Origin: Deinococcus yavapaiensis KR-236
GTDB taxonomy: Bacteria; Deinococcota; Deinococci; Deinococcales; Deinococcaceae
Assembly: GCF_003217515.1 (NCBI RefSeq)
Contig: NZ_QJSX01000014.1
Location: 62,001 to 126,000, forward strand
DNA: 64,000 bases
Direction: 5' to 3'
Shown here: positions 41,929-49,330 of the stretch, one piece after another
Layout of the letters: every line of letters begins with the position of its first letter
How positions within the stretch are numbered: position 1 is the first letter of the stretch
The notes under the pieces: model-generated
Told to the model about the DNA's origin: nothing
The model's input: only the letters and a program-made list of their open reading frames with translations
The model's database searches: none
Made by a program: the position numbers and the translations under genes

Positions 41929-43371
41929 TCAGTACTTCGCGAGGTCCACTTTGTTCTTGCGGGCGTAATCGCGCACGGCGCGGTCGAGCAAAGCCTGCAC
42001 TTGGCCTTTGGCTTGGTCGAGGGTGACTTGCCCGGCGAGATACTGACCGAAGATGCGTTGCATGTCCACCCAGCCGAGGTTCGGGGCGATGTCGGCGGCG
42101 AGGATGCCGCGGTTGGCCTTGCCGATTTGGCTGGTCAGGGCGGACGCGTCGAGGTCGAAGCCGGGCACGTTGAAGGTCGTCTTGGCTCCGTTGGGGCTCG
42201 GCCACGCCATGATGTAACTGCCGTTTTCCTGCACGAGGCGCCGTAAGTTCGTCGGCGTGCCGAAAAAGCGCATCCAATCGATCACGGCTTGCAACTTGCC
42301 GATCTCGCGCAACGTCTTGTCGGATTGCGGCGTGGCGACGGCGAATTGGAAGGCGCCCGTGCCGCCCGTGGCGTTCGAGGTGTCGGCGCCCGTGGCGTAG
42401 CGGTTGTCCTGCTTCGTGAGCTTGGGAAAGTTGAAGGTGCCGACGCCGAACTTCACGCCCGCGTCCTTCATCCAGCGCGCTTGATAGCTGCCTTCGTACA
42501 GCATGGCGGCCTTGCCGCCCACGAAGTCTTGGAAGACGTCGTAGTTCTTGCCGACGTCCTGCGCGATGTAATCCTTCTGCCACGTGTCGGTGAAGGCCTT
42601 CATGGTCGGCCACCACGACATGAAGCGTGGATCTTTCGGCGAGAGGAGGCCCTTGGAGACGGCGACGGCCTCGTCGAGGGCCGAGATGCCGGGCGCCTTG
42701 TCGAATCCGGCGATGCGGTTGTAGTCCTGGCCGTAGAGGTCCGAGAGGAAGTGCTTGCCCCACCACGGGTACGCCGGCACCTGTACGAACGGGTTGATGC
42801 CCGCCGCGCGCAGCTTTTTCGAGACGCTCACAAGCTCCGTGAAGGTCGTGGGCGCCTTCGTGATGCCCGCCTTCTTGAACAAGTCCTTGTTGTAGTAGAT
42901 GGTGTACCCGACGGTGTCGCCGCTCAGGACGTACTCGGCGCCGCTCGGCGCGCGCGACTCGGCCAGAACGCGCGGGTTCATGACGTCCTGCCACGCCTTG
43001 TTGCCGGGAATGTACGGATTGGGCTGCTTGAAGTACGGCGAGAGGTCCGTCGCGACACCTTTGGGAAGGGTCGCGTTGAGGCTCGTCGCTTGCGCCCAGT
43101 AGATGTCGAAGAGTTCTCCCGCGGCGGCTTTCACGCGAATGTTCGTGTCGTTGTCCGGAACGGGCGTCGTGGAGAACTTGATTTTGATGCCGGGGTACTT
43201 CTTTTCGTACTCGTCGGCGATTTGCTGAAAGACTTTGAGGGGTTTTTCCTGATCGGGCCAGTTCGGCGTGTACTCCGAGACGAACATGGTGATGGTGCCT
43301 CGCCATGTTCCGGGCGCGGCCCACGCGCTTGAAAGCGACAGCAGGAGTCCGAGCGTCAGTCCTCGCTTCAT
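41929..43371 (-). CDS. Sugar ABC transporter substrate-binding protein
   Basis: A 480-residue family-1 extracellular binding protein. The signal peptide MKRGLTLGLLLSLSSAWA lacks a lipobox. EKKYPGIKIKF, AAAGELFDIYWAQ, GYTIYYNKDLFKKAGIT and GGKAAMLYEGSYQARW are typical of the group. GGAGG precedes ATG 43371. It has low similarity by eye to the binding protein at 27480, so the two importers probably take up different sugars. No regulator gene is adjacent; an inverted repeat upstream may be its operator. Confidence 0.92.
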   Translation of the reverse strand: MKRGLTLGLLLSLSSAWAAPGTWRGTITMFVSEYTPNWPDQEKPLKVFQQIADEYEKKYPGIKIKFSTTPVPDNDTNIRVKAAAGELFDIYWAQATSLNATLPKGVATDLSPYFKQPNPYIPGNKAWQDVMNPRVLAESRAPSGAEYVLSGDTVGYTIYYNKDLFKKAGITKAPTTFTELVSVSKKLRAAGINPFVQVPAYPWWGKHFLSDLYGQDYNRIAGFDKAPGISALDEAVAVSKGLLSPKDPRFMSWWPTMKAFTDTWQKDYIAQDVGKNYDVFQDFVGGKAAMLYEGSYQARWMKDAGVKFGVGTFNFPKLTKQDNRYATGADTSNATGGTGAFQFAVATPQSDKTLREIGKLQAVIDWMRFFGTPTNLRRLVQENGSYIMAWPSPNGAKTTFNVPGFDLDASALTSQIGKANRGILAADIAPNLGWVDMQRIFGQYLAGQVTLDQAKGQVQALLDRAVRDYARKNKVDLAKY

Positions 43372-43430
43372 AAGTCCTCCGGAGATGAACGACAAGGTAA
43401 CGTGACGATAACCACGAGAAAAAAGACGCT

Positions 43431-43448
43431 AAAGTGAGTCTTCACTTT
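43431..43448. promoter_or_regulatory. Inverted repeat AAAGTGA-GTCT-TCACTTT
   Basis: A perfect 7-bp inverted repeat 60 bp upstream of the binding-protein ATG, in the divergent region between two genes. Candidate operator; no promoter call is secure here. Confidence 0.45.
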
Positions 43449-43534
43449 CTGAAGTTCGGTTCAAGACGTTTTGGTAACGCGGACTTCAAAGACGAGTTGA
43501 GGACCTTGGGGCATTTGTCGAGGGAAGGGCATGC

Positions 43535-43540
43535 TACGTT
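43535..43540 (+). promoter_or_regulatory. Leaderless -10 box
   Basis: TACGTT, seven bases, then ATG 43548; it rules out the in-frame upstream GTG at 43434. Confidence 0.55.
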
Positions 43541-43547
43541 GACCTTT

Positions 43548-44588
43548 ATGACGGCCACCGAAGTTTCCCCGCGCGAGTTGCTGCTCAACCGCGTGCAGAA
43601 GGACATCCCCATCGTCGCGCGTCCGTACCGCGTCCTCGCCGAGGAAGTCGGCTTGACCGAACGCGAGGCGCTCGAAATTCTCCGCGAAGAGAAGGCGCGG
43701 GGCATCTTGCGGCAAATCAGCGCGATCTTCGACACGCGCACCCTCGGCTACAAGTCCAGCCTCGTCGCCGTGAAAGCCGACCCGGACGAACTCGACGCGG
43801 TGGCGGAAATCATCAACGGCCATCCTGGCGTCAGCCACAACTACAAGCGAAACCACGACTTCAACCTCTGGTACACCATCGCCGTGCCGCCCGAAAGCGA
43901 TCTCGACGCGCACGTGCAAAAGCTGCACGACCTGTCGGGCGCCCAGCTCACGCGCCTCATGCCGACCCTGCACCTCTTCAAGATCGGCGTGGAGTTCGAC
44001 ATGACGGGCAAGGAAGAGTGGAACGCCAAGTCCAAGCCGCAATACACGAACGAGCAACGCAACCTCGCCTATCAAGTGACGCCGACGGACCGCGTGTTCG
44101 TTCTGGAGTTCCAAAAGGATCTGCCCCTCGTCGAAGAGCCGTACGCCGCCGCTTGCGAAGCGTTGAGCATGACGATCGACGAGGTCGCCGCGCACGCCGA
44201 GCGGATGAAGGCGGCGGGCGCCTTGCGCCGCGTTTCGGCCGTGTTCCGCCATCAATCGGCGGGCTTCAAGTACAACGCGATGGGCGTCTGGGCCGTGCCG
44301 CAAGACAAGGTCGCCGAGATGGGCCAGAAGATGGCAGAGTTCAAGGCCGTGTCACACTGCTACCTGCGTCCCACCTACCCCGAGTGGCCGTACACGATCT
44401 TCACGATGGTTCACGGCCGCAGCAAGGAAGAAGCCTTCGGCAAGATCCGGGCGATCGCCGACGAAGTCGCCGTGGACATCGACCACGCCATCCTCTACAG
44501 CACCAAGGAGTACAAGAAGGTGCGCTTGGAGTTCTACAAGCCCGAATTCTACGAGTGGGCGCAGCGCAACCTCGGCGTGGAGGCTTGA
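43548..44588 (+). CDS. Fused AhbA/AhbB (siroheme decarboxylase)-like AsnC-fold protein
   Basis: A 346-residue protein made of two HTH-plus-RAM units and usually annotated Lrp/AsnC regulator. The first unit carries GVSHNYKRNHDFNLWYTIAV and the second VSHCYLRPTYPEWPYTIFTM with HGRSKEE, which are the signature loops of AhbA and AhbB/NirDL siroheme decarboxylases rather than of DNA-binding Lrp. The family removes two acetate side chains of siroheme to give didecarboxysiroheme for d1 or alternative heme synthesis. No other heme gene is adjacent, so its substrate here is open. Terminator copy 2 follows. Confidence 0.75.
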   Translation: MTATEVSPRELLLNRVQKDIPIVARPYRVLAEEVGLTEREALEILREEKARGILRQISAIFDTRTLGYKSSLVAVKADPDELDAVAEIINGHPGVSHNYKRNHDFNLWYTIAVPPESDLDAHVQKLHDLSGAQLTRLMPTLHLFKIGVEFDMTGKEEWNAKSKPQYTNEQRNLAYQVTPTDRVFVLEFQKDLPLVEEPYAAACEALSMTIDEVAAHAERMKAAGALRRVSAVFRHQSAGFKYNAMGVWAVPQDKVAEMGQKMAEFKAVSHCYLRPTYPEWPYTIFTMVHGRSKEEAFGKIRAIADEVAVDIDHAILYSTKEYKKVRLEFYKPEFYEWAQRNLGVEA

Positions 44589-44624
44589 GCGCGGCTCATC
44601 GAGCGTATCGAATTGATTCTCATC

Positions 44625-44678
44625 GCATACCTTGGTATGTTGTTTTTATCAGCGGCGGAAACGCCGCTTTTTCTTTTG
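44625..44678 (+). terminator. Two-hairpin terminator element, copy 2
   Basis: Hairpin ATACC-TT-GGTAT, then TTTTTATC, stem AGCGGCG-GAAA-CGCCGCT and TTTTTCTTTTG. Near-identical to copy 1 at 24430-24502 except for a shorter first loop. Confidence 0.85.
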
Positions 44679-44724
44679 TCGGCTCGCTTCCGGCGCGCCG
44701 CTGAACCTTTAGACTGTCTTGCGG

Positions 44725-45654
44725 ATGACAGCTGAGGGAAGCGACCCGAGATCCATCGTCGGAGCGATCGATTGGGGCGGCACGAAGTTGCTCGTCGGAC
44801 TCGTGGACGACGAGGGCCGCGTGCTCGCGTCGCGCGCCGTCCCCACGCCGACGGGAGGCGCGAGCAACGTGTTGTCGCGGGCGGTGGAGTTGCTGCGTGA
44901 ATCGCTCGCCGAGCAAGATCGAAGCGGCGACGCGCTGCGCGGCGTGGGCGTCACGGTACCGGGCGTCGTGGACGCGGCGGGACACGTGCTGAAGTACGCC
45001 CCCGCGCACGGTCTGCGCGACGTGCCCGTCGCACGTGAGCTGGGCATGCACGTCGGCGTACCCGTGCGAATTGCGAACGACGTGGACGCCTGCGCGCTCG
45101 CCGAAGTGCGTTTCGGGCGCGCGAACTTCGAGAACTTCGCGTGGGTCACGATCTCGACGGGCGTAGGCGGCGCGTTCGTCCTCGACCGCCGCTTGTTTCG
45201 CGGCGGCGGCCTCGCAGGCGAGATCGGGCACGTCGTCGTGGAGGAAGGCGGGCCGCGCTGCGGCTGCGGTCACCTCGGCTGCTTGGAGGCTGTCGCCGCC
45301 GGACCGGCCATCGCCCTGCACGCGCGGTCGCTCGGTTTGCCCGCGCGAAGCGCTCAGGACGTCGCGGCGCTCGCGGCGAGTGGAAACCTCATCGCCCGCT
45401 CGGCCTTGGAACGCGCCGCGGCGGCGCTCGGACGGGCGCTCGCCTTCGTGCAGAACCTCCTCGACCTCGACGCCGTCGTGCTCGGCGGCGGCGTGGCGCG
45501 CAGCTTGAACTTCGACGTGATTCGCGCGACCCTCGCCGACCGCGTGCTCCCGGTTCCCGGTCGTCACCTTCCCGTCTTGCGCCTCACCGCCCTCGAAGCG
45601 CACGCCGCCCTGCTGGGCGCGGCGAGCCTCGTCCTACCCCCGGAGAATCACTGA
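44725..45654 (+). CDS. ROK family sugar kinase
   Basis: A 309-residue ROK kinase. The phosphate loop is GAIDWGGTK, the catalytic Asp lies in RIANDVDACALAE, GEIGHVVVEEGG is the sugar-binding segment and the zinc motif is CGCGHLGCLE. There is no HTH, so it is a kinase (glucokinase or N-acetyl-sugar kinase) rather than a repressor. ATG 44725 is chosen; a TAGACT box lies 9 nt upstream. Coupled to the SIS gene by TGATG, which suggests a phosphosugar pathway. Confidence 0.9.
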   Translation: MTAEGSDPRSIVGAIDWGGTKLLVGLVDDEGRVLASRAVPTPTGGASNVLSRAVELLRESLAEQDRSGDALRGVGVTVPGVVDAAGHVLKYAPAHGLRDVPVARELGMHVGVPVRIANDVDACALAEVRFGRANFENFAWVTISTGVGGAFVLDRRLFRGGGLAGEIGHVVVEEGGPRCGCGHLGCLEAVAAGPAIALHARSLGLPARSAQDVAALAASGNLIARSALERAAAALGRALAFVQNLLDLDAVVLGGGVARSLNFDVIRATLADRVLPVPGRHLPVLRLTALEAHAALLGAASLVLPPENH

Positions 45655-46256
45655 TGAGCATTCACGCGTACCTCGAAACCGTCCGTCAAGCCCTCGCCTC
45701 CACGAACGTCGACGCGCTCGAAGCGGTGACGTCGCTTCTGCACGACGCTTACAGAGCGGGCACGACCGTCTACACGTGCGGCAACGGCGCGAGCGCCGCC
45801 CTCGCGAGTCACATGGCGTGCGACCTCGGCAAGGGCACCGCCTCGGATCTTTCGCGCGGACCGCAGCAACGCGCCGAGCGGCGTTTGCGGGTCGTGTGCC
45901 TCAACGACAACACCGCCCTCATGACGGCGCTCGCCAACGACCTCGCGTACGAGGACGTGTACCTCGAGCAGCTCAAGAACGTCTTGATGCCAGGCGACCT
46001 CGTGATCGGCATCAGCGGCAGCGGCGGCAGCCCCAACGTTCTTCGCGCCTTGGAGTACGCGCGCCTGCACGGCGCGCGTACGGTCGGCTTCACGGGACGG
46101 CAAGCGAAGTGCGAGCTCATCCGGCCGCTGTGCGACGTCCTCGCGCAAGCGCCCCTCGAGATGATGGAGCAAATCGAGGACGCGCACGTCATCTACTTCC
46201 ATGCGGTGGCCGTGGCGCTCCGCGAGCGACTTCGCGCCGCCCTTCAAGACGCCTGA
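45654..46256 (+). CDS. SIS domain protein (GmhA-like phosphosugar isomerase)
   Basis: A 200-residue sugar isomerase domain protein: TVYTCGNGASAALASHMACDLGKG and IGISGSGGSPNVLRALEYA are the phosphate-binding Ser loops. Length and order resemble D-sedoheptulose-7-phosphate isomerase GmhA. With the ROK kinase it may convert a phosphorylated sugar for envelope or glycan use, which is inference. Its last 13 bp overlap the convergent HD gene. Confidence 0.87.
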   Translation: MSIHAYLETVRQALASTNVDALEAVTSLLHDAYRAGTTVYTCGNGASAALASHMACDLGKGTASDLSRGPQQRAERRLRVVCLNDNTALMTALANDLAYEDVYLEQLKNVLMPGDLVIGISGSGGSPNVLRALEYARLHGARTVGFTGRQAKCELIRPLCDVLAQAPLEMMEQIEDAHVIYFHAVAVALRERLRAALQDA

Positions 46257-46816
46257 GATTCGCCCGCCGCCTCCTGCATCGCCTTGAGGACGTTTCCCAT
46301 GTGCGTGTCGAGGTCCACGCCGAGTTCGCGCGCTCCCTGCTCGACTTCGTCACGGTTGACGCCCGCCGCGAAGTTCTTCGTCTTGAACTTCTTCTTGAGG
46401 CTGGAAAGCTCGATCATCCGCACGTCCTTGTCGGGCCGAATGAGGGCGGCCGCCTGCACGAGACCGGTGAGTTCGTCCACCGCGAACAGCGTCTTCGCGA
46501 GCAGGGTTTCGCGCGGCACGCCGCTGTACGTCGCGTGGCCGAGGATCGCCGTGAGCACGTCCTGGGGAACGTCGGTGTTCGCCTGCAAGTACGCCACGCC
46601 CCAGAAGGGGTGGCCGGTCTTGGCTTGCACGTCGTACTCGGGGTGCTGCTCGTAATCGAAGTCGTGCAGCAAACCGGTGATGGCGTACACCTCCTCGTTC
46701 TCGCCGAAGTGCCGCGCGTACCAGCGCATCGCCGTCTCGACGTTGAGCATGTGGCGTTGCAAGGAAAGGCTCGGCGTGTGCTGCAGCATCAAGGCGTAAG
46801 CTTCGTCGCGCGTCAT
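46244..46816 (-). CDS. HD domain-containing protein
   Basis: A 190-residue HDIG-type protein. The metal residues are H21 in LQRHMLNVE, HD in GLLHDFDYEQHP, H in ILGHATYSG and D in VDELTG. Single-domain HD proteins hydrolyse nucleotides or other phosphates; the substrate is unknown. A Lys-rich helix (SLKKKFKTKNFA) follows. Convergent overlap of 13 bp with the SIS gene. Confidence 0.87.
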   Translation of the reverse strand: MTRDEAYALMLQHTPSLSLQRHMLNVETAMRWYARHFGENEEVYAITGLLHDFDYEQHPEYDVQAKTGHPFWGVAYLQANTDVPQDVLTAILGHATYSGVPRETLLAKTLFAVDELTGLVQAAALIRPDKDVRMIELSSLKKKFKTKNFAAGVNRDEVEQGARELGVDLDTHMGNVLKAMQEAAGESQAS

Positions 46817-46827
46817 GCAGAAGACTC

Positions 46828-46833
46828 TACACT
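46828..46833 (+). promoter_or_regulatory. Leaderless -10 box
   Basis: TACACT, six bases, then ATG 46840. Confidence 0.6.
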
Positions 46834-46839
46834 CCTGGT

Positions 46840-47445
46840 ATGGCCTTCGTCGCCTCGACGCCGCTGCAAGCCCGCTTGCTGCTCGATCTCTCGAACGCTT
46901 CGTTGCTGTCGTTGCTGATGGCGAGCGAACGCAACGCCAGCAGCCTCGCGGCGGAACTCGCCGTGGACGTCCGCAAAGTCCACTACAAACTCACCCGGTT
47001 GTGCGAAGGAGGCTTGATCGGCGTGACGCGCGAAGAGAAGCGCGCGGGCCGGCCCGTGAAGTACTACGAGGCGTTCGATCGGGCGTACCACGTGCCCTTC
47101 TCGCTCACCGACGCGGCGACGCTGCGCGAGTTGCTCGGCGCGCTGTACACGCCCTTCTCGAGCGGCGCGCTCGACAGCATGGCGAGCGGCTTGGCGCGGC
47201 GCGAAGCGCACACGCTCTCGCTCACCCTCAACCAGAACGGCCTTTTGCAGTTGGGATTCGACGCGCGACCTTCGGAAACCCACTTCAGCACGTGGGGTGC
47301 GTTCGCGCTGACCGACGAACAAGCGGTGACGCTTCGCGCCCGCCTGTTCGCGTTGTACGAGGAATACCGCGCGCTTTCCCCTCGGGAAGGCGCGCGGTCG
47401 TACTTCGTGGGACTCACGATCACGCCGGGGGAGTTGCAGAGCTGA
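46840..47445 (+). CDS. Winged-helix transcriptional regulator, copy 1
   Basis: A 201-residue ArsR-like regulator. The HTH is ASSLAAELAVDVRKVHYKLTRL and the wing TREEKRAGRPVKYY. The same block occurs in the protein at 48686. The C-terminal domain has no recognised fold and may bind an inducer or dimerise. The gene is leaderless. Its 3' end overlaps the convergent MFS gene by 26 bp, which suggests that it regulates that transporter. Confidence 0.82.
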   Translation: MAFVASTPLQARLLLDLSNASLLSLLMASERNASSLAAELAVDVRKVHYKLTRLCEGGLIGVTREEKRAGRPVKYYEAFDRAYHVPFSLTDAATLRELLGALYTPFSSGALDSMASGLARREAHTLSLTLNQNGLLQLGFDARPSETHFSTWGAFALTDEQAVTLRARLFALYEEYRALSPREGARSYFVGLTITPGELQS

Positions 47446-48655
47446 GCGGCGAGGACGCGGCGCGTTCCTTGCGCTGTGCGAGCCCCCACAGCAAACCGCC
47501 CAGAATCGTGACGACGCCCGACGTGCCGAAGATCGCGCCGACGGACAGCGAATCGGCGATCGGGGCGAGGAGCAGCAAGGTGGCCGGAACGCCGATCATG
47601 CCGACCATGCCGAGCAGACTGCCGACGCGTCCGCGGTACTCGGCGTCGATGAGGGTCAGGAATAGCGTCGAGATGCAGACGTTCGTGATTCCGATGGCCG
47701 CGCCGGTCAAGGCGGCGAGCACGTACATCTGCCACGCGGCGCTCGTGAAGGCGAGCGCGACGCTCACGCCGCCCGCCACGACGAGGCCGAGCGCACTCGT
47801 CGGGCCGTGCTTCACCTTGCCGCCGAGGGCCGCCATGACGACGCTGCCGAGCGCCATGCCGCCCGTGAAGAGGCCGAAGTAGAGTCCGTATCCTGCCGCG
47901 CCCGCGCCGAGTTCCGTCATGCGCTTGGGAATGAGCATCTCCATCGGCGCGAACGACGCGTTGATGACGAGCGCGATGAGCGGCATCGACATCATCAGCA
48001 CCGAGCCGCGCACGTACGCGAGGCCGCCCTTGAAGTCGCTCCAGAAGCTCGCGCCCGACCGACTCGCCGCCTTGGCGGGCAACTTCACGAACACGACGAG
48101 CAGCGCCATCAGCAGAAACGACGCGCCGTCCACGATGAGGCTGGTCGCCGTGCCGATCTGCGCGACGAGGAAACCGCCGCCCACGAGGCCGAGCAGGTTC
48201 GCCGTCTGGTTCACCGACGCCATGAGACCGCTGGCGCGCGCGATCTGATTTTTCGGCACGACGTTGGGAAGGACGCTCATGCTGGCGGGGCCATACAGAA
48301 CGCCGATCAAGCCGTTGACGAAGGCGAGGGCGAACACGACCGGCATGGGAATGTGGCCCGAGAGGGTCGCGAGGCCGAGACCGAGTTGGATGACGCCGCG
48401 CAGAAGATTGCCGAGCGCGAGGGGCACGCGCAGCGGAATTCGGTCGACGAGCGTGCCCGCGAACGGTGAAAGCAACGCGGGCAGCATCGAAAGAGCGAGC
48501 GTCACGCCCATCGCGGAAACGCTGCCCGTTTGGCGGTACACCAAAAAGGACATGGCGATGCCTGCCAGCGAACTGCCGAGCGCGGACTGTCCGCTGCCGA
48601 TCAGCCACAAAAGGAAGTCTTTGTTCCACAACTTCACGGGATGCGCTGTTTCCAT
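47420..48655 (-). CDS. MFS transporter
   Basis: A 411-residue 12-helix major facilitator. The loop 2-3 motif is GTLVDRIPLRVPLALGN, and the layout resembles MdtH/enterobactin-exporter-type drug or metabolite efflux pumps. GAGGG precedes ATG 48655. It is divergent from the second winged-helix gene across 30 bp with overlapping -10 regions (GCTAAGC), and convergent with the first, so it is boxed in by two related regulators. Confidence 0.9.
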   Translation of the reverse strand: METAHPVKLWNKDFLLWLIGSGQSALGSSLAGIAMSFLVYRQTGSVSAMGVTLALSMLPALLSPFAGTLVDRIPLRVPLALGNLLRGVIQLGLGLATLSGHIPMPVVFALAFVNGLIGVLYGPASMSVLPNVVPKNQIARASGLMASVNQTANLLGLVGGGFLVAQIGTATSLIVDGASFLLMALLVVFVKLPAKAASRSGASFWSDFKGGLAYVRGSVLMMSMPLIALVINASFAPMEMLIPKRMTELGAGAAGYGLYFGLFTGGMALGSVVMAALGGKVKHGPTSALGLVVAGGVSVALAFTSAAWQMYVLAALTGAAIGITNVCISTLFLTLIDAEYRGRVGSLLGMVGMIGVPATLLLLAPIADSLSVGAIFGTSGVVTILGGLLWGLAQRKERAASSPLSSATPPA

Positions 48656-48672
48656 GCCCTCACGTTGCAGGC

Positions 48673-48678
48673 TAAGCT
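48673..48678 (+). promoter_or_regulatory. Leaderless -10 box of winged-helix gene 2
   Basis: TAAGCT, seven bases, then ATG 48686. The sequence GCTAAGC is nearly symmetric, and TAGCCT/TAGCTT on the other strand could serve the MFS gene. Confidence 0.5.
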
Positions 48679-48685
48679 ACTCGCG

Positions 48686-49318
48686 ATGACAGACCAAAGT
48701 TCGAGTAGGGTGTCGACGCGGCGGCAAGCCGAACTCTTGCTCGACCCGGCGAATTACCGCTACCTCGACGCCTTGATGGGCCGCGAGTGCAGCGCGGGAG
48801 AACTCGCGAAGATGCTCGGCGAGGACGTAAGGCGTGTCCACTACCTTCTCGGGCGCTTGGTGGACGCGGACCTCGCGTACGTCGCGCGCGAAGAGAAGCG
48901 CGCGGGACGGCCGGTCAAGTACTACGCGATGAACGCGCACTGGCTCGTGCCGTTCGACATGACGGACGCGGAAACGATCGAGGCCCTCTTGAACGCGCAG
49001 TTGCAGCCTCGCTTGGAGCGCTTCTCGCACTTGCTCGTGGGGCAGTTGCGCCGAGACGCCTCCATCGTCGTGCGCGTCTCACGCGGCGTGGACGACGAGC
49101 CGATCGGCGTCAGCTTGTACGACGAAGGCCGACCAGACCCGCGCGAAAACGGCCCGCTGTTCGCCAACTGGATGTTCCTGCGGCTCACGCCCGAGCGGGC
49201 TCAAGCGTTGCACACGGACCTCAACGACTTGTTGCGTCGCCACGACGTCTCGGACGACGAGGACGCCAGCGTGTACTCGATCGGCTTGTTTCTCGCTCCA
49301 GGCGACGTCATGCTCTGA
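48686..49318 (+). CDS. Winged-helix transcriptional regulator, copy 2
   Basis: A 210-residue paralogue of the regulator at 46840. The HTH SAGELAKMLGEDVRRVHYLLGRL and the wing AREEKRAGRPVKYY align with copy 1; the C-terminal parts differ except for the ending YSIGLFLAPGDV, compared with YFVGLTITPGEL. Divergent from the MFS gene and placed to bind their shared promoter. Start 48686 chosen by the TAAGCT box. Confidence 0.82.
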   Translation: MTDQSSSRVSTRRQAELLLDPANYRYLDALMGRECSAGELAKMLGEDVRRVHYLLGRLVDADLAYVAREEKRAGRPVKYYAMNAHWLVPFDMTDAETIEALLNAQLQPRLERFSHLLVGQLRRDASIVVRVSRGVDDEPIGVSLYDEGRPDPRENGPLFANWMFLRLTPERAQALHTDLNDLLRRHDVSDDEDASVYSIGLFLAPGDVML

Positions 49319-49330
49319 AACGCTCGTCCT

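Noticed and set aside
43434..43547. Upstream GTG start of the AhbA/AhbB-like gene
   Set aside because: The extra 38 residues do not match the family and would cover the -10 box TACGTT, which fits ATG 43548.
24430..44678. The two identical terminator segments as ends of one composite transposon
   Set aside because: They are inverted relative to each other, but the 20 kb between contains core genes and no transposase, and each copy is positioned as the terminator of its upstream gene.
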